NCBI GenBank assembly: GCA_017624905.1
Contig: JAGAMD010000014.1
Span: forward strand, 1-57,121
Origin: Clostridia bacterium
GTDB lineage: Bacteria > Bacillota > Clostridia > Oscillospirales > CAG-272
DNA: 57,121 nt
Direction: 5' to 3'
This document shows positions 25,094 to 32,283 of this stretch, in pieces (the stretch's first letter is position 1; every line of letters begins with the position of its first letter). A program made the position numbers and the translations under genes. Below the pieces are notes generated by a model that was given only the letters and a program-made list of their open reading frames with translations, was not told where the DNA came from and did no database searches.

Positions 25094-25516
25094 TTATTTT
25101 CCTAAATTTTTAGGACCAAAATTGTCCGGAAGCAGCTTGCCGAGAGTAGTTACCTTAACCTCCTTGCCGTCGTAGAGAACAATTTTAAATTTATCTGAGC
25201 AAAACTCACTCATAACTTGACGACAAGAGCCACACGGATAAGCAAAGTCTGTAATTTTATTTCCCTTACCGCCAACTATCGCGATTGCTTTAAAATCACG
25301 TCTGTCTCCACCCTTATTTATTGCATGAAAAAACGCAACTCGCTCGGCACAAACGGTTTCGGAATAAGCACTGTTTTCTATATTTGCACCCTTAAATACA
25401 GTTCCATCACTGCAGAGAAGGGCTGCACCAACCTTGTAGCCCGAATATGGTGCATAAGCATTAACTCTTGCAAAGGTTGCCTTTTCAATTAAATCAAGAT
25501 AAGTTTTGTTTGTCAT
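25094..25516 (-). CDS. cdd: Cytidine deaminase
   Basis: 140 residues, the tetrameric short form. Deaminates cytidine and deoxycytidine to (deoxy)uridine, which Pdp can then cleave. Zinc and catalytic residues: CAERVAFFHA (Cys and Glu, about 56-65) and PCGSCRQV (about 94-101). YAPYSGYKVGAAL and GANIENSAYSETVC bind the nucleoside. Has AGGAGATA before the ATG. Sits between deoB and pdp. Confidence 0.97.
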   Translation of the reverse strand: MTNKTYLDLIEKATFARVNAYAPYSGYKVGAALLCSDGTVFKGANIENSAYSETVCAERVAFFHAINKGGDRRDFKAIAIVGGKGNKITDFAYPCGSCRQVMSEFCSDKFKIVLYDGKEVKVTTLGKLLPDNFGPKNLGK

Positions 25517-25532
25517 ATTATCTCCTATGTAG

Positions 25533-25551
25533 CTAAAGCATAATGCTTTAG
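25533..25551 (-). other. Hairpin between deoB and cdd
   Basis: CTAAAGCA-TAA-TGCTTTAG is a perfect eight-pair stem in the 37-base gap. No U-run follows on the minus strand, so it is more likely a transcript-stability or processing site than a terminator. Confidence 0.5.
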
Positions 25552-25553
25552 AC

Positions 25554-26714
25554 TTAATTTATGTTTTTTAAAATACCGGTGTAATTTGTTTTGTAATCAA
25601 TTCCGAAAAACTCGGCAATAGTACTGGCAATTACGCTATAAGAGGGAAGAATACCAAGATTTTTGGGATTGATTTCTTTTTTGTATATCAAAAGAGGGAC
25701 ATACTCTCTTGTATGATCGGTGCTTGTATCTCCCGGATCACAGCCGTGGTCAGCAGTTATGATTAATAAATCATCATCACGCAGGGACGACATAATCCTT
25801 GGTAAATACATATCAAACTCACTAAGTGCTGATGCATAGCCATCAATATCGTTTCTGTGGCCATAAATCATATCAAAATCAACCAAGTTTGTGAAGCACA
25901 AGCCGCAAAAGTCCTTGCTCATTAACTCAATGGTCTTATTAATACCATCTAAATTAGAATGGGTCTTATATTTTTCAGTAATTCCACGCGATGCAAAAAT
26001 ATCGTTTATCTTACCAACGGAAATTACATCAAAATTATTTTCCTTTAAAGCGTCAAGCACTGTTTTGCCTGTTGGCTCAAGGGAAAAATCACGTCTTGCA
26101 CTCGTTCTTTTGTAGTTAGGAAACTCGCCAATAAACGGTCTTGCTATAACTCTGCCGACAGCCCATTTTCCAACAAGCATTTCTCTTGCTGTCTTGCAGT
26201 AACTATATAGCTCATCAAGAGGCACGACATCCTCGTGTGCAGCAATTTGAAAAACACTGTCAGCCGAGGTATAAACAATTAAAGCACCGGTTTTAGTATG
26301 CTCTCTGCCGTAATCATAAATAACCTCCGTGCCGGAGTATGGCTTGTTGCAAATTACTCTTTTGCCGGTTCTTTTTTCAAACTCTTCAATTATTTCCTTG
26401 TCAAATCCGTTTGAGTAGGTTGGCATAGGATTTTCTGATATAAGACCGGCTATTTCCCAATGACCGACGGTCGTATCCTTTCCCATTGATTTTTCCTCGC
26501 ATTTTGCAAAAACGCCAAGGGGAGTATCTGCTTTTTCAATACAATTCACACCATCAATGTTGCCAAGACCTAACGAAATAAGGTTGGGAATTCGTAGCTT
26601 TTCTGACCTTGATATACTGCCGAGAGTATTAGCACCTCTATCACCAAACAAGTGCGCATCCGGTAACTCGCCGATACCAAAGCTGTCAAGGACAATTAAA
26701 AATGCTCGTTTCAT
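25554..26714 (-). CDS. deoB: Phosphopentomutase
   Basis: 386 residues, normal. Interconverts (deoxy)ribose 1- and 5-phosphate. Alkaline-phosphatase-superfamily metal sites: LDSFGIGELPDA near the start, GKDTTVGHWE near 88 with the phosphothreonine, LVDFDMIYGHRND near 280, and TADHGCDP ... DHTREYVPL near 325-345. Overlaps the deoD stop in an ATGA. Links the nucleoside phosphorylases to DeoC. Confidence 0.97.
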   Translation of the reverse strand: MKRAFLIVLDSFGIGELPDAHLFGDRGANTLGSISRSEKLRIPNLISLGLGNIDGVNCIEKADTPLGVFAKCEEKSMGKDTTVGHWEIAGLISENPMPTYSNGFDKEIIEEFEKRTGKRVICNKPYSGTEVIYDYGREHTKTGALIVYTSADSVFQIAAHEDVVPLDELYSYCKTAREMLVGKWAVGRVIARPFIGEFPNYKRTSARRDFSLEPTGKTVLDALKENNFDVISVGKINDIFASRGITEKYKTHSNLDGINKTIELMSKDFCGLCFTNLVDFDMIYGHRNDIDGYASALSEFDMYLPRIMSSLRDDDLLIITADHGCDPGDTSTDHTREYVPLLIYKKEINPKNLGILPSYSVIASTIAEFFGIDYKTNYTGILKNIN

Positions 26715-27430
26715 AAATCTATTGCTACCTCAAGGGCAAGAGTAATCATATCGGTAAATGTTTTTTGCCTTTCCTCACTTGATGTTGCTTCACCTGTTAA
26801 AATATGGTCGGAAATCGTGCAAATGGCAAGCGCGTTTTTGCCAAGCCTTGATGCAGTCATATATAGAGCAGCAGCTTCCATTTCAACAGCCATAACGCCC
26901 ATCTTGTGCCAAGGAGATTCGCCATTTCTTGACATATCCATATCATTGTAGAAGGTATCGCTTGATAATATGTTTCCAACGTGATAGTTAAGACCAAAGA
27001 AATCAGCCTTGTCAACACATTTTCTAAGTAGCTTGTAGCTGGCAATCGGTGCGAAGGTACCCGGCAAATCATATTGAGATGCAAAGCTTGAGTTTGTACA
27101 AGCACCCATACCGATTACAATATCACGTAGCTTTATGCTTTCCTGCATACCACCTGCAGAGCCAACTCTAATGATATTTTCAACACCGTAAAATGAGTAT
27201 AGCTCATAAGAATAAATGCCAATTGACGGCATACCCATTCCACTAGCCATTACACTAACAGGAACACCCTTGTATGTTCCTGTGTAGCCTTGAATACCAC
27301 GTACATTGTTTACAAGAGTAGCATTTTCCAAAAACGTCTCGGCAATAAACCTTGCACGTAAAGGATCACCCGGCATTAAAACTGTTTTAGCAAATGCACC
27401 GTTTTCTGCATTAATATGAGGAGTTGCCAT
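26711..27430 (-). CDS. deoD: Purine-nucleoside phosphorylase, DeoD type
   Basis: 239 residues from the ATG that gives MATPHINAENG, the usual start; a TTG six bases earlier is possible. Hexameric-type enzyme cleaving purine (deoxy)nucleosides. Phosphate and base motifs: MPGDPLRARFIA, GMGMPSIGIYSYEL, RVGSAGG and AVEMEAAALY, the last with the Glu that binds ribose. The start lies about 20 bases inside the end of deoC, so translation is coupled. Confidence 0.96.
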   Translation of the reverse strand: MATPHINAENGAFAKTVLMPGDPLRARFIAETFLENATLVNNVRGIQGYTGTYKGVPVSVMASGMGMPSIGIYSYELYSFYGVENIIRVGSAGGMQESIKLRDIVIGMGACTNSSFASQYDLPGTFAPIASYKLLRKCVDKADFFGLNYHVGNILSSDTFYNDMDMSRNGESPWHKMGVMAVEMEAAALYMTASRLGKNALAICTISDHILTGEATSSEERQKTFTDMITLALEVAIDL

Positions 27431-28088
27431 TATCAAATCCGTCCTTTTCTACAATTTTTACAATTCGGCTGGTGCCAAGACGAGAAGCTCCGAGATTTAT
27501 AAAATCACGAGCATCGTCGAGTGATGAAATACCACCTGCCGCCTTTATTTTTACATTCTCACCAATATATTTTGAGAAGAGAATTATATCCTCGCGAGTA
27601 GCACCACCCGTGCTAAAGCCTGTTGAGGTTTTGATAAAGTCGGCACCGGACTCGGTAACCAACTCACACATTTTTTGCTTTTCATATTCACTCAGCAAGC
27701 AGGTCTCTATAATAACCTTTAAAATTCTACCCTCACAAGCATTTTTTATAGCTTTTAAGTCAGCTAATACCTTGGTATAATTCTCGCTTTTTAAATCACC
27801 AATATTGATAACAGTATCTATTTCATCAGCACCGCTTGATACTGCCTCTTGTGACTCAAAGCACTTTGTTCTCACAGTTGAATACCCATTTGGAAAGCCT
27901 GTTACTGTGCAAATTTTCAGCTTATTTCCAACATATTCTTTAGCTGTTTTTACAAATGAAGGCGGAATACAAACAGAGGCAGTATTATATTTAATTCCCT
28001 CATCACAGGTTCTTTTTATCTCCATCCAGGTGGCATCCTGCTTTAAATATGTGTGGTCAACACACGAAAGAATTTTTTTAATATCCAT
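27411..28088 (-). CDS. deoC: Deoxyribose-phosphate aldolase
   Basis: 225 residues from the ATG at 28088, five bases after GGAGG; a TTG at 28100 is part of the ribosome site. Splits deoxyribose 5-phosphate into glyceraldehyde 3-phosphate and acetaldehyde. DHTYLK at the start, the Schiff-base lysine in GRILKVIIETC (family VKVIxE), and FIKTSTGFSTGGAT with the proton-relay lysine; KAAGGISS near the end binds phosphate. First gene of the salvage operon; no clear operator seen upstream. Confidence 0.96.
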   Translation of the reverse strand: MDIKKILSCVDHTYLKQDATWMEIKRTCDEGIKYNTASVCIPPSFVKTAKEYVGNKLKICTVTGFPNGYSTVRTKCFESQEAVSSGADEIDTVINIGDLKSENYTKVLADLKAIKNACEGRILKVIIETCLLSEYEKQKMCELVTESGADFIKTSTGFSTGGATREDIILFSKYIGENVKIKAAGGISSLDDARDFINLGASRLGTSRIVKIVEKDGFDNGNSSY

Positions 28089-28209
28089 AATAGCCTCCAA
28101 GCATTTATTATACTTATATAATTATATTACCATATACTTCGATTAAATTCAATAAATATGAGGTAAAAAAGAAAAGAGGTAATATAAAAACGACATTTTA
28201 TATTGCTTT

Positions 28210-28239
28210 AAAAACAAGGGTGGGCATTTTTGCCCACCC
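28210..28239 (-). terminator. Terminator of hpf
   Basis: GGGTGGGCA at 28218-28226 pairs with TGCCCACCC at 28231-28239; on the minus strand a U-run (28210-28214) follows. Confidence 0.88.
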
Positions 28240-28250
28240 TGTGTCTGATT

Positions 28251-28772
28251 TTATTCTGGTACAATTAAGCCGTAGCCACCTCTTTTACGCTTGTAAACCA
28301 CGCAGGTCTCAAGTGTTTCTGCATCCTTGAATACAAAGAAATCGTGACCAAGTAGGTTCATTTGCAGTATAGCTTCCTCGACATTCATAGGCTTAAATGG
28401 GAATGTCTTTGTTCTTACGTTTTGAACGTATTCCTCCTCAACATCCTCATATTCGGTATCTATAGTATCAAACACATCGCCCTTGATTCTTTTTTGTAGG
28501 CGTGTCTTGTTTTTTCTTATTTGTCTTTCTAGTGCCTCGGTTGCCGCATCAATTGCGTTGGCAAATGTATCACTTGATTCCTCAGCACGGAAAACAATTC
28601 CCTGTGAGCGAATTGTTATTTCAACCATTTCTTGGTTGTTTGGCATAGAGAATGTAATGTCCATTTCAGCATCGCCACCAAAAAACTTGTCAAATTTGGC
28701 GAGCTTTTTTTCTGCAGTTTCCTTAACAGAATCATAAACCTTCATTTGTCTTGCGGTAAAATTCATCTTCAT
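28251..28772 (-). CDS. hpf: Ribosome hibernation promoting factor, long form
   Basis: 173 residues. Dimerises 70S ribosomes into inactive 100S particles in stationary phase. N-terminal S30AE domain (about 1-100: FTARQMKVYDSVKETAEKKL at the start) and the C-terminal dimerisation domain (about 118-173: KTFPFKPMNVEEAILQMNLL, FVFKDAETLETCVVYKRKRG), joined by an acidic linker. AGAGGTG precedes the ATG. Monocistronic, with a predicted extended -10 promoter. Confidence 0.96.
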   Translation of the reverse strand: MKMNFTARQMKVYDSVKETAEKKLAKFDKFFGGDAEMDITFSMPNNQEMVEITIRSQGIVFRAEESSDTFANAIDAATEALERQIRKNKTRLQKRIKGDVFDTIDTEYEDVEEEYVQNVRTKTFPFKPMNVEEAILQMNLLGHDFFVFKDAETLETCVVYKRKRGGYGLIVPE

Positions 28773-28827
28773 ATGAACACCTCTTTTGCTAATGGATTTC
28801 AGAACAATATCTCATTCTGTTGAATTA

Positions 28828-28849
28828 ATTATATCACACTTTTTTGTGA
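28828..28849 (-). promoter_or_regulatory. Extended -10 promoter of hpf with overlapping dyad
   Basis: On the minus strand TGATATAAT is an extended -10 (28828-28836) without a good -35. A TCACA/TGTGA dyad at 28834-28849 overlaps it and could be an operator or chance. Confidence 0.5.
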
Positions 28850-28987
28850 AAATAAATAGAAAAAACGAAAAAATATTAAAAAAATTGTGTATTTTGCCTA
28901 AAAATTTTGTGAAAAGACAAAAAAGCCAAAATTTGAGCTGCTTTTTTAAAAAGTAGTCAAAAACTTTTAAATTTCAAGCGTTTTTGT

Positions 28988-29016
28988 TTGACTTTTTTGG
29001 TTATATATGATATACT
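28988..29016 (+). promoter_or_regulatory. Sigma-A promoter of the PPi-PFK operon
   Basis: TTGACT at 28988-28993, 17-base spacer, TATACT at 29011-29016. The rest of the 280-base gap upstream of it is AT-rich without other features. Confidence 0.88.
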
Positions 29017-29052
29017 AAATCTTGTAGTTTATTAAAACTTTTAGGAGAGATT

Positions 29053-30285
29053 ATGAGCACTGTAAGAGGAAATGCTATTGTTGGACAATCCGGCGGACCG
29101 ACTTCTGCTATAAATGCGACACTGAGCGGTGTAATTAGAGGTGCGTCCTTGAGCGACAGTATTGACAAGCTTTACGGTATGGTAAATGGTGTTGAAGGAC
29201 TTTTGAATAAAAGCATTATTGACCTTTCATACCTTTTTGGCGACGATGATAATCTAAATGCTCTTGAGCTCACCCCTGCAAGTGCGCTTGGCTCCTGCAG
29301 AAAAAAGCTTCCTAAAATCGAAGATGACGAGGAATTTTATAAAAATGTATTTGCGATTTTTAAGGAATACAATATCAGATACTTTTTCTACATCGGTGGA
29401 AATGACTCAATGGACACTGTTGATAAGCTATCTAAGTATTCTAAGAAATCCGATTATGAAATAAGAATTATTGGTGTGCCGAAAACAATTGATAATGACC
29501 TCCCGATGATTGATCACGCACCCGGCTTTGGCTCGGCTGCAAAGTTTATTGCAACCACCATAAAGGAGATTGCAGCTGACTGTGCTGTATATACAACCAA
29601 GGCTGTAACTATTGTTGAAATGATGGGAAGAGATGCCGGATGGCTTACATGTGCAGCAGCACTTCCTAAATATTATGATGGTTTAGGTGCTGACTTGATT
29701 TATCTACCTGAAAAGCCATTCGATGATGATAAATTTATAAGCGATGTAAAAAACGAGCTAAAAAAGCATCCTAATGTCGTTGTTGCCGTTAGTGAGGGCA
29801 TAAGATATGAGAACGGGAATTATGTTGGAGCAAGCAATCAAAGTGGTGCTGTTGACGTGTTTGGCCATAAGTATCTAGCCGGTACAGCTAAGAATCTTGA
29901 AGCACTTGTAAAGAAAGAAATTGGTTGTAAGGTGCGTTCGGTTGAGCTTAATTTGCCACAACGCTGTTCAGCCCATCTGGTTTCCGCTACCGATATTGAC
30001 GAGAGCATTTCTATCGGTAGACACGCAGTAAAAATTGCTTTGGATGGCAAAAGTGGAGAAATGGCATCGATTATACGAGTAAGTGGTATAGAGTATAAGA
30101 CGGAGCTTACAAGCGTTCCGGTTTGCGAGGTTGCAAACAATGTAAAGCTTGTTCCAAACGAATATATAAACGAAAAAGGGAATAACGTAACTCGGGAATG
30201 TGTGGAATATATTATTCCATTAATTCAAGGTGAGAAAAACATAATATACAAAAATGGTATGCCGACGCATATCCGTTTAAAATGA
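29053..30285 (+). CDS. PPi-type 6-phosphofructokinase
   Basis: 410 residues. The donor-specificity positions read GGNDS at 115-119 (Asp where ATP enzymes have Gly) and PKTIDND at 143-149 (Lys where ATP enzymes have Gly); both mark pyrophosphate users. This enzyme works reversibly, saving ATP in glycolysis. Other sites: GQSGGPTSAIN at the start and EMMGRDAGWLTCAAAL near 195-210. The ATG follows TAGGAGAGATT. Seven bases separate it from the DUF1846 gene, so they form an operon. Donor use is predicted, not shown. Confidence 0.9.
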   Translation: MSTVRGNAIVGQSGGPTSAINATLSGVIRGASLSDSIDKLYGMVNGVEGLLNKSIIDLSYLFGDDDNLNALELTPASALGSCRKKLPKIEDDEEFYKNVFAIFKEYNIRYFFYIGGNDSMDTVDKLSKYSKKSDYEIRIIGVPKTIDNDLPMIDHAPGFGSAAKFIATTIKEIAADCAVYTTKAVTIVEMMGRDAGWLTCAAALPKYYDGLGADLIYLPEKPFDDDKFISDVKNELKKHPNVVVAVSEGIRYENGNYVGASNQSGAVDVFGHKYLAGTAKNLEALVKKEIGCKVRSVELNLPQRCSAHLVSATDIDESISIGRHAVKIALDGKSGEMASIIRVSGIEYKTELTSVPVCEVANNVKLVPNEYINEKGNNVTRECVEYIIPLIQGEKNIIYKNGMPTHIRLK

Positions 30286-30292
30286 GGAAGCT

Positions 30293-31777
30293 ATGTATAG
30301 AATAGGATTTGACAATAATAAATATTTAAAGCTCCAGTCGGAAAAGATAAAGGAAAGAATAGCACAATTTGGTGGCAAGCTATACCTGGAATTTGGTGGC
30401 AAGCTCTTCGATGACTATCATGCATCTCGTGTGCTTCCCGGCTTTGAGCCTGATAGTAAAATCAGAATGTTGACTGAGTTAAAGGATCAAGCAGAAATTA
30501 TAATTTCTGTAAATTCAGCTGATATAGAAAAAAACAAGGTAAGAGGCGACCTCGGTATCACCTATGACCTTGATGTATTAAGACTTATTGATGCGTTCCG
30601 TGGCTTTGGACTCTATGTTGGCAGCGTTGTTTTGACAAGATATGATTCAAGCTCCGCAATTGAGGCGTTTAAGAACAAGCTGGAGTCCCTTGGAATTAAG
30701 GTTTATAAGCATTATGCAATTAAAAATTATCCATACGATATCAAATATATTGTAAGTGATGAGGGCTATGGAAAGAACGAATATATCGAAACACAACGCT
30801 CACTTGTTGTAGTTACAGCACCGGGACCGGGCAGTGGCAAAATGGCTACATGTCTTTCTCAAATTTATCACGAGCATAAGCGTGGAATCAAGGCTGGCTA
30901 TGCTAAGTTTGAGACGTTCCCAATTTGGAACATTCCGCTTTCTCATCCGGTAAATGTAGCATATGAGGCTGCAACTGCAGACCTAAACGACATAAATATG
31001 ATTGATCCGTTCCATCTTGAGGCTTATGGCACAACTGCCGTAAACTACAACCGAGATGTTGAAATTTTCCCTGTTTTACGTGCTATGTATGAGGGAATTA
31101 TGGGTGAATGTCCATATAAATCACCCACAGATATGGGCGTAAACATGGCGGGTAACTGCATTTTTGATGATGAAGCTGTTAGAGAAAGTGCCAATAATGA
31201 AATAATTAGAAGATACTATAATGCACTTTGCCAACAAAGAAAGGGCAATATGTGTGAGGATGAAATCAATAAGATTAAGCTTCTAATGAATCAAAGTGGC
31301 ATAGACTATAATGATAGAAAATGTATAAAGGCTGCTCTTGATAAGGCGGAATTGACCGGAGGACCGGCTGCTGCGATTGAGCTATGCGATGGCAGAATAG
31401 TAACAGGAAAAACATCAGCCTTGCTCGGTGCTTCAAGTGCAGTTTTGGTAAATGCAATCAAGGCTATCGCAGGTATTGATAAGGAGATTGATATTATTTC
31501 TCACGAGGTTTTAGAGCCTGTTCAAAAGCTAAAGATAGAAAACCTTGGCAACCACAATCCAAGACTACATACCGACGAGGTGCTGATTGCCCTTGCTATC
31601 ACAGCGGCAACTGATGAAACTGCAAAGCGTGCAATGGATGCACTAAAGGAGCTGAAGAACGCAGAGCTGCATTCCTCTGTAATCCTATCTCCTGTTGACG
31701 TTGCAACCTTTAGAAAGCTAGGAATACAGCTCACCTGTGAGCCTGTATATCAAACAAAAAAATTATTCCACGGATAA
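30293..31777 (+). CDS. DUF1846 / UPF0371 family protein
   Basis: 494 residues, matching the DUF1846 family, whose function is not settled. Typical stretches: IGFDNNKYLKLQSEKIKERI at the start, KLYLEFGGKLFDDYHASRVL near 26-45, VVVTAPGPGSGKMATCLSQ near 176-194 (a loop with GPGSGK that looks nucleotide- or phosphate-binding) and NIPLSHPVNVAYEAATADL near 222. The sequence is very conserved among Firmicutes. Cotranscribed with the PPi-PFK. Cytoplasmic; no signal. Confidence 0.88.
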   Translation: MYRIGFDNNKYLKLQSEKIKERIAQFGGKLYLEFGGKLFDDYHASRVLPGFEPDSKIRMLTELKDQAEIIISVNSADIEKNKVRGDLGITYDLDVLRLIDAFRGFGLYVGSVVLTRYDSSSAIEAFKNKLESLGIKVYKHYAIKNYPYDIKYIVSDEGYGKNEYIETQRSLVVVTAPGPGSGKMATCLSQIYHEHKRGIKAGYAKFETFPIWNIPLSHPVNVAYEAATADLNDINMIDPFHLEAYGTTAVNYNRDVEIFPVLRAMYEGIMGECPYKSPTDMGVNMAGNCIFDDEAVRESANNEIIRRYYNALCQQRKGNMCEDEINKIKLLMNQSGIDYNDRKCIKAALDKAELTGGPAAAIELCDGRIVTGKTSALLGASSAVLVNAIKAIAGIDKEIDIISHEVLEPVQKLKIENLGNHNPRLHTDEVLIALAITAATDETAKRAMDALKELKNAELHSSVILSPVDVATFRKLGIQLTCEPVYQTKKLFHG

Positions 31778-31780
31778 TAA

Positions 31781-31812
31781 AAAAGCTGTTGCGATTTGCA
31801 ACAGCTTTTTTT
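31781..31812. terminator. Bidirectional terminator after DUF1846 and xre
   Basis: AAAAGCTGTTGC at 31781-31792 pairs with GCAACAGCTTTT at 31798-31809 around GATTT; T-run follows on plus and A-run precedes. Confidence 0.92.
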
Positions 31813-31817
31813 GAGTC

Positions 31818-32102
31818 TTATGCCTTTGACTTATCAAGGTGTTTCTTAATTGCTGATTTTATATCGTAAAGAAGGTTCAAATCTGCTTCTGATAAGTTGT
31901 CAAAGTAATTGAGTGAGAGAAGAAAATCAGCGCTAATGTTTAGAATTTGGCAGATGCGACGTAGTTGCATAATGCTTGGCTCTTGCACATTGCGTTCGAT
32001 TTTTGAATAGCCTGACTGACTCATTGGAATTTGACGAGCAACTTCCTCTTGCGAAAGGTCTAAATCTTCTCTGGCGTTTCTAATCTTTTCTCCAATATTC
32101 AT
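31818..32102 (-). CDS. XRE-family transcriptional regulator
   Basis: 94 residues. Residues 4-60 form a Cro/CI-type helix-turn-helix: IRNAREDLDLSQEEVARQIPMSQSGYSKIERN, then PSIMQLRRICQILNISADFLL. A short helical tail (about 65-94) may dimerise. GAGGTG precedes the ATG. No toxin or metabolic partner is adjacent on the same strand. A palindrome about 100 bases upstream could be its own operator. Target unknown. Confidence 0.92.
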   Translation of the reverse strand: MNIGEKIRNAREDLDLSQEEVARQIPMSQSGYSKIERNVQEPSIMQLRRICQILNISADFLLSLNYFDNLSEADLNLLYDIKSAIKKHLDKSKA

Positions 32103-32198
32103 TTTCTCACCTCGAAATTAAAAAATGTTTGTTGCGACAATAAATATTCATTGTGCAAAAAATAAAAAAGATATTTCTATTATACAGAAAAATGTCAA

Positions 32199-32212
32199 AA
32201 AACGTACGTTTT
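32199..32212. promoter_or_regulatory. Perfect 14-bp palindrome upstream of xre
   Basis: AAAACGTACGTTTT, upstream of a TATAAT (minus strand, 32178-32183). Size, symmetry and place fit an operator, possibly for autoregulation; a good -35 is not seen. Confidence 0.45.
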
Positions 32213-32252
32213 AGTTTCATATAATATATAATATTTTAAAGTAGACTTATCA

Positions 32253-32277
32253 AAATAAAATACCTGATAAAATCAGG
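32253..32277 (-). terminator. Terminator of recG
   Basis: On the minus strand CCTGAT-TTT-ATCAGG (32263-32277) is followed by a T-rich stretch. Confidence 0.75.
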
Positions 32278-32283
32278 CATTTT

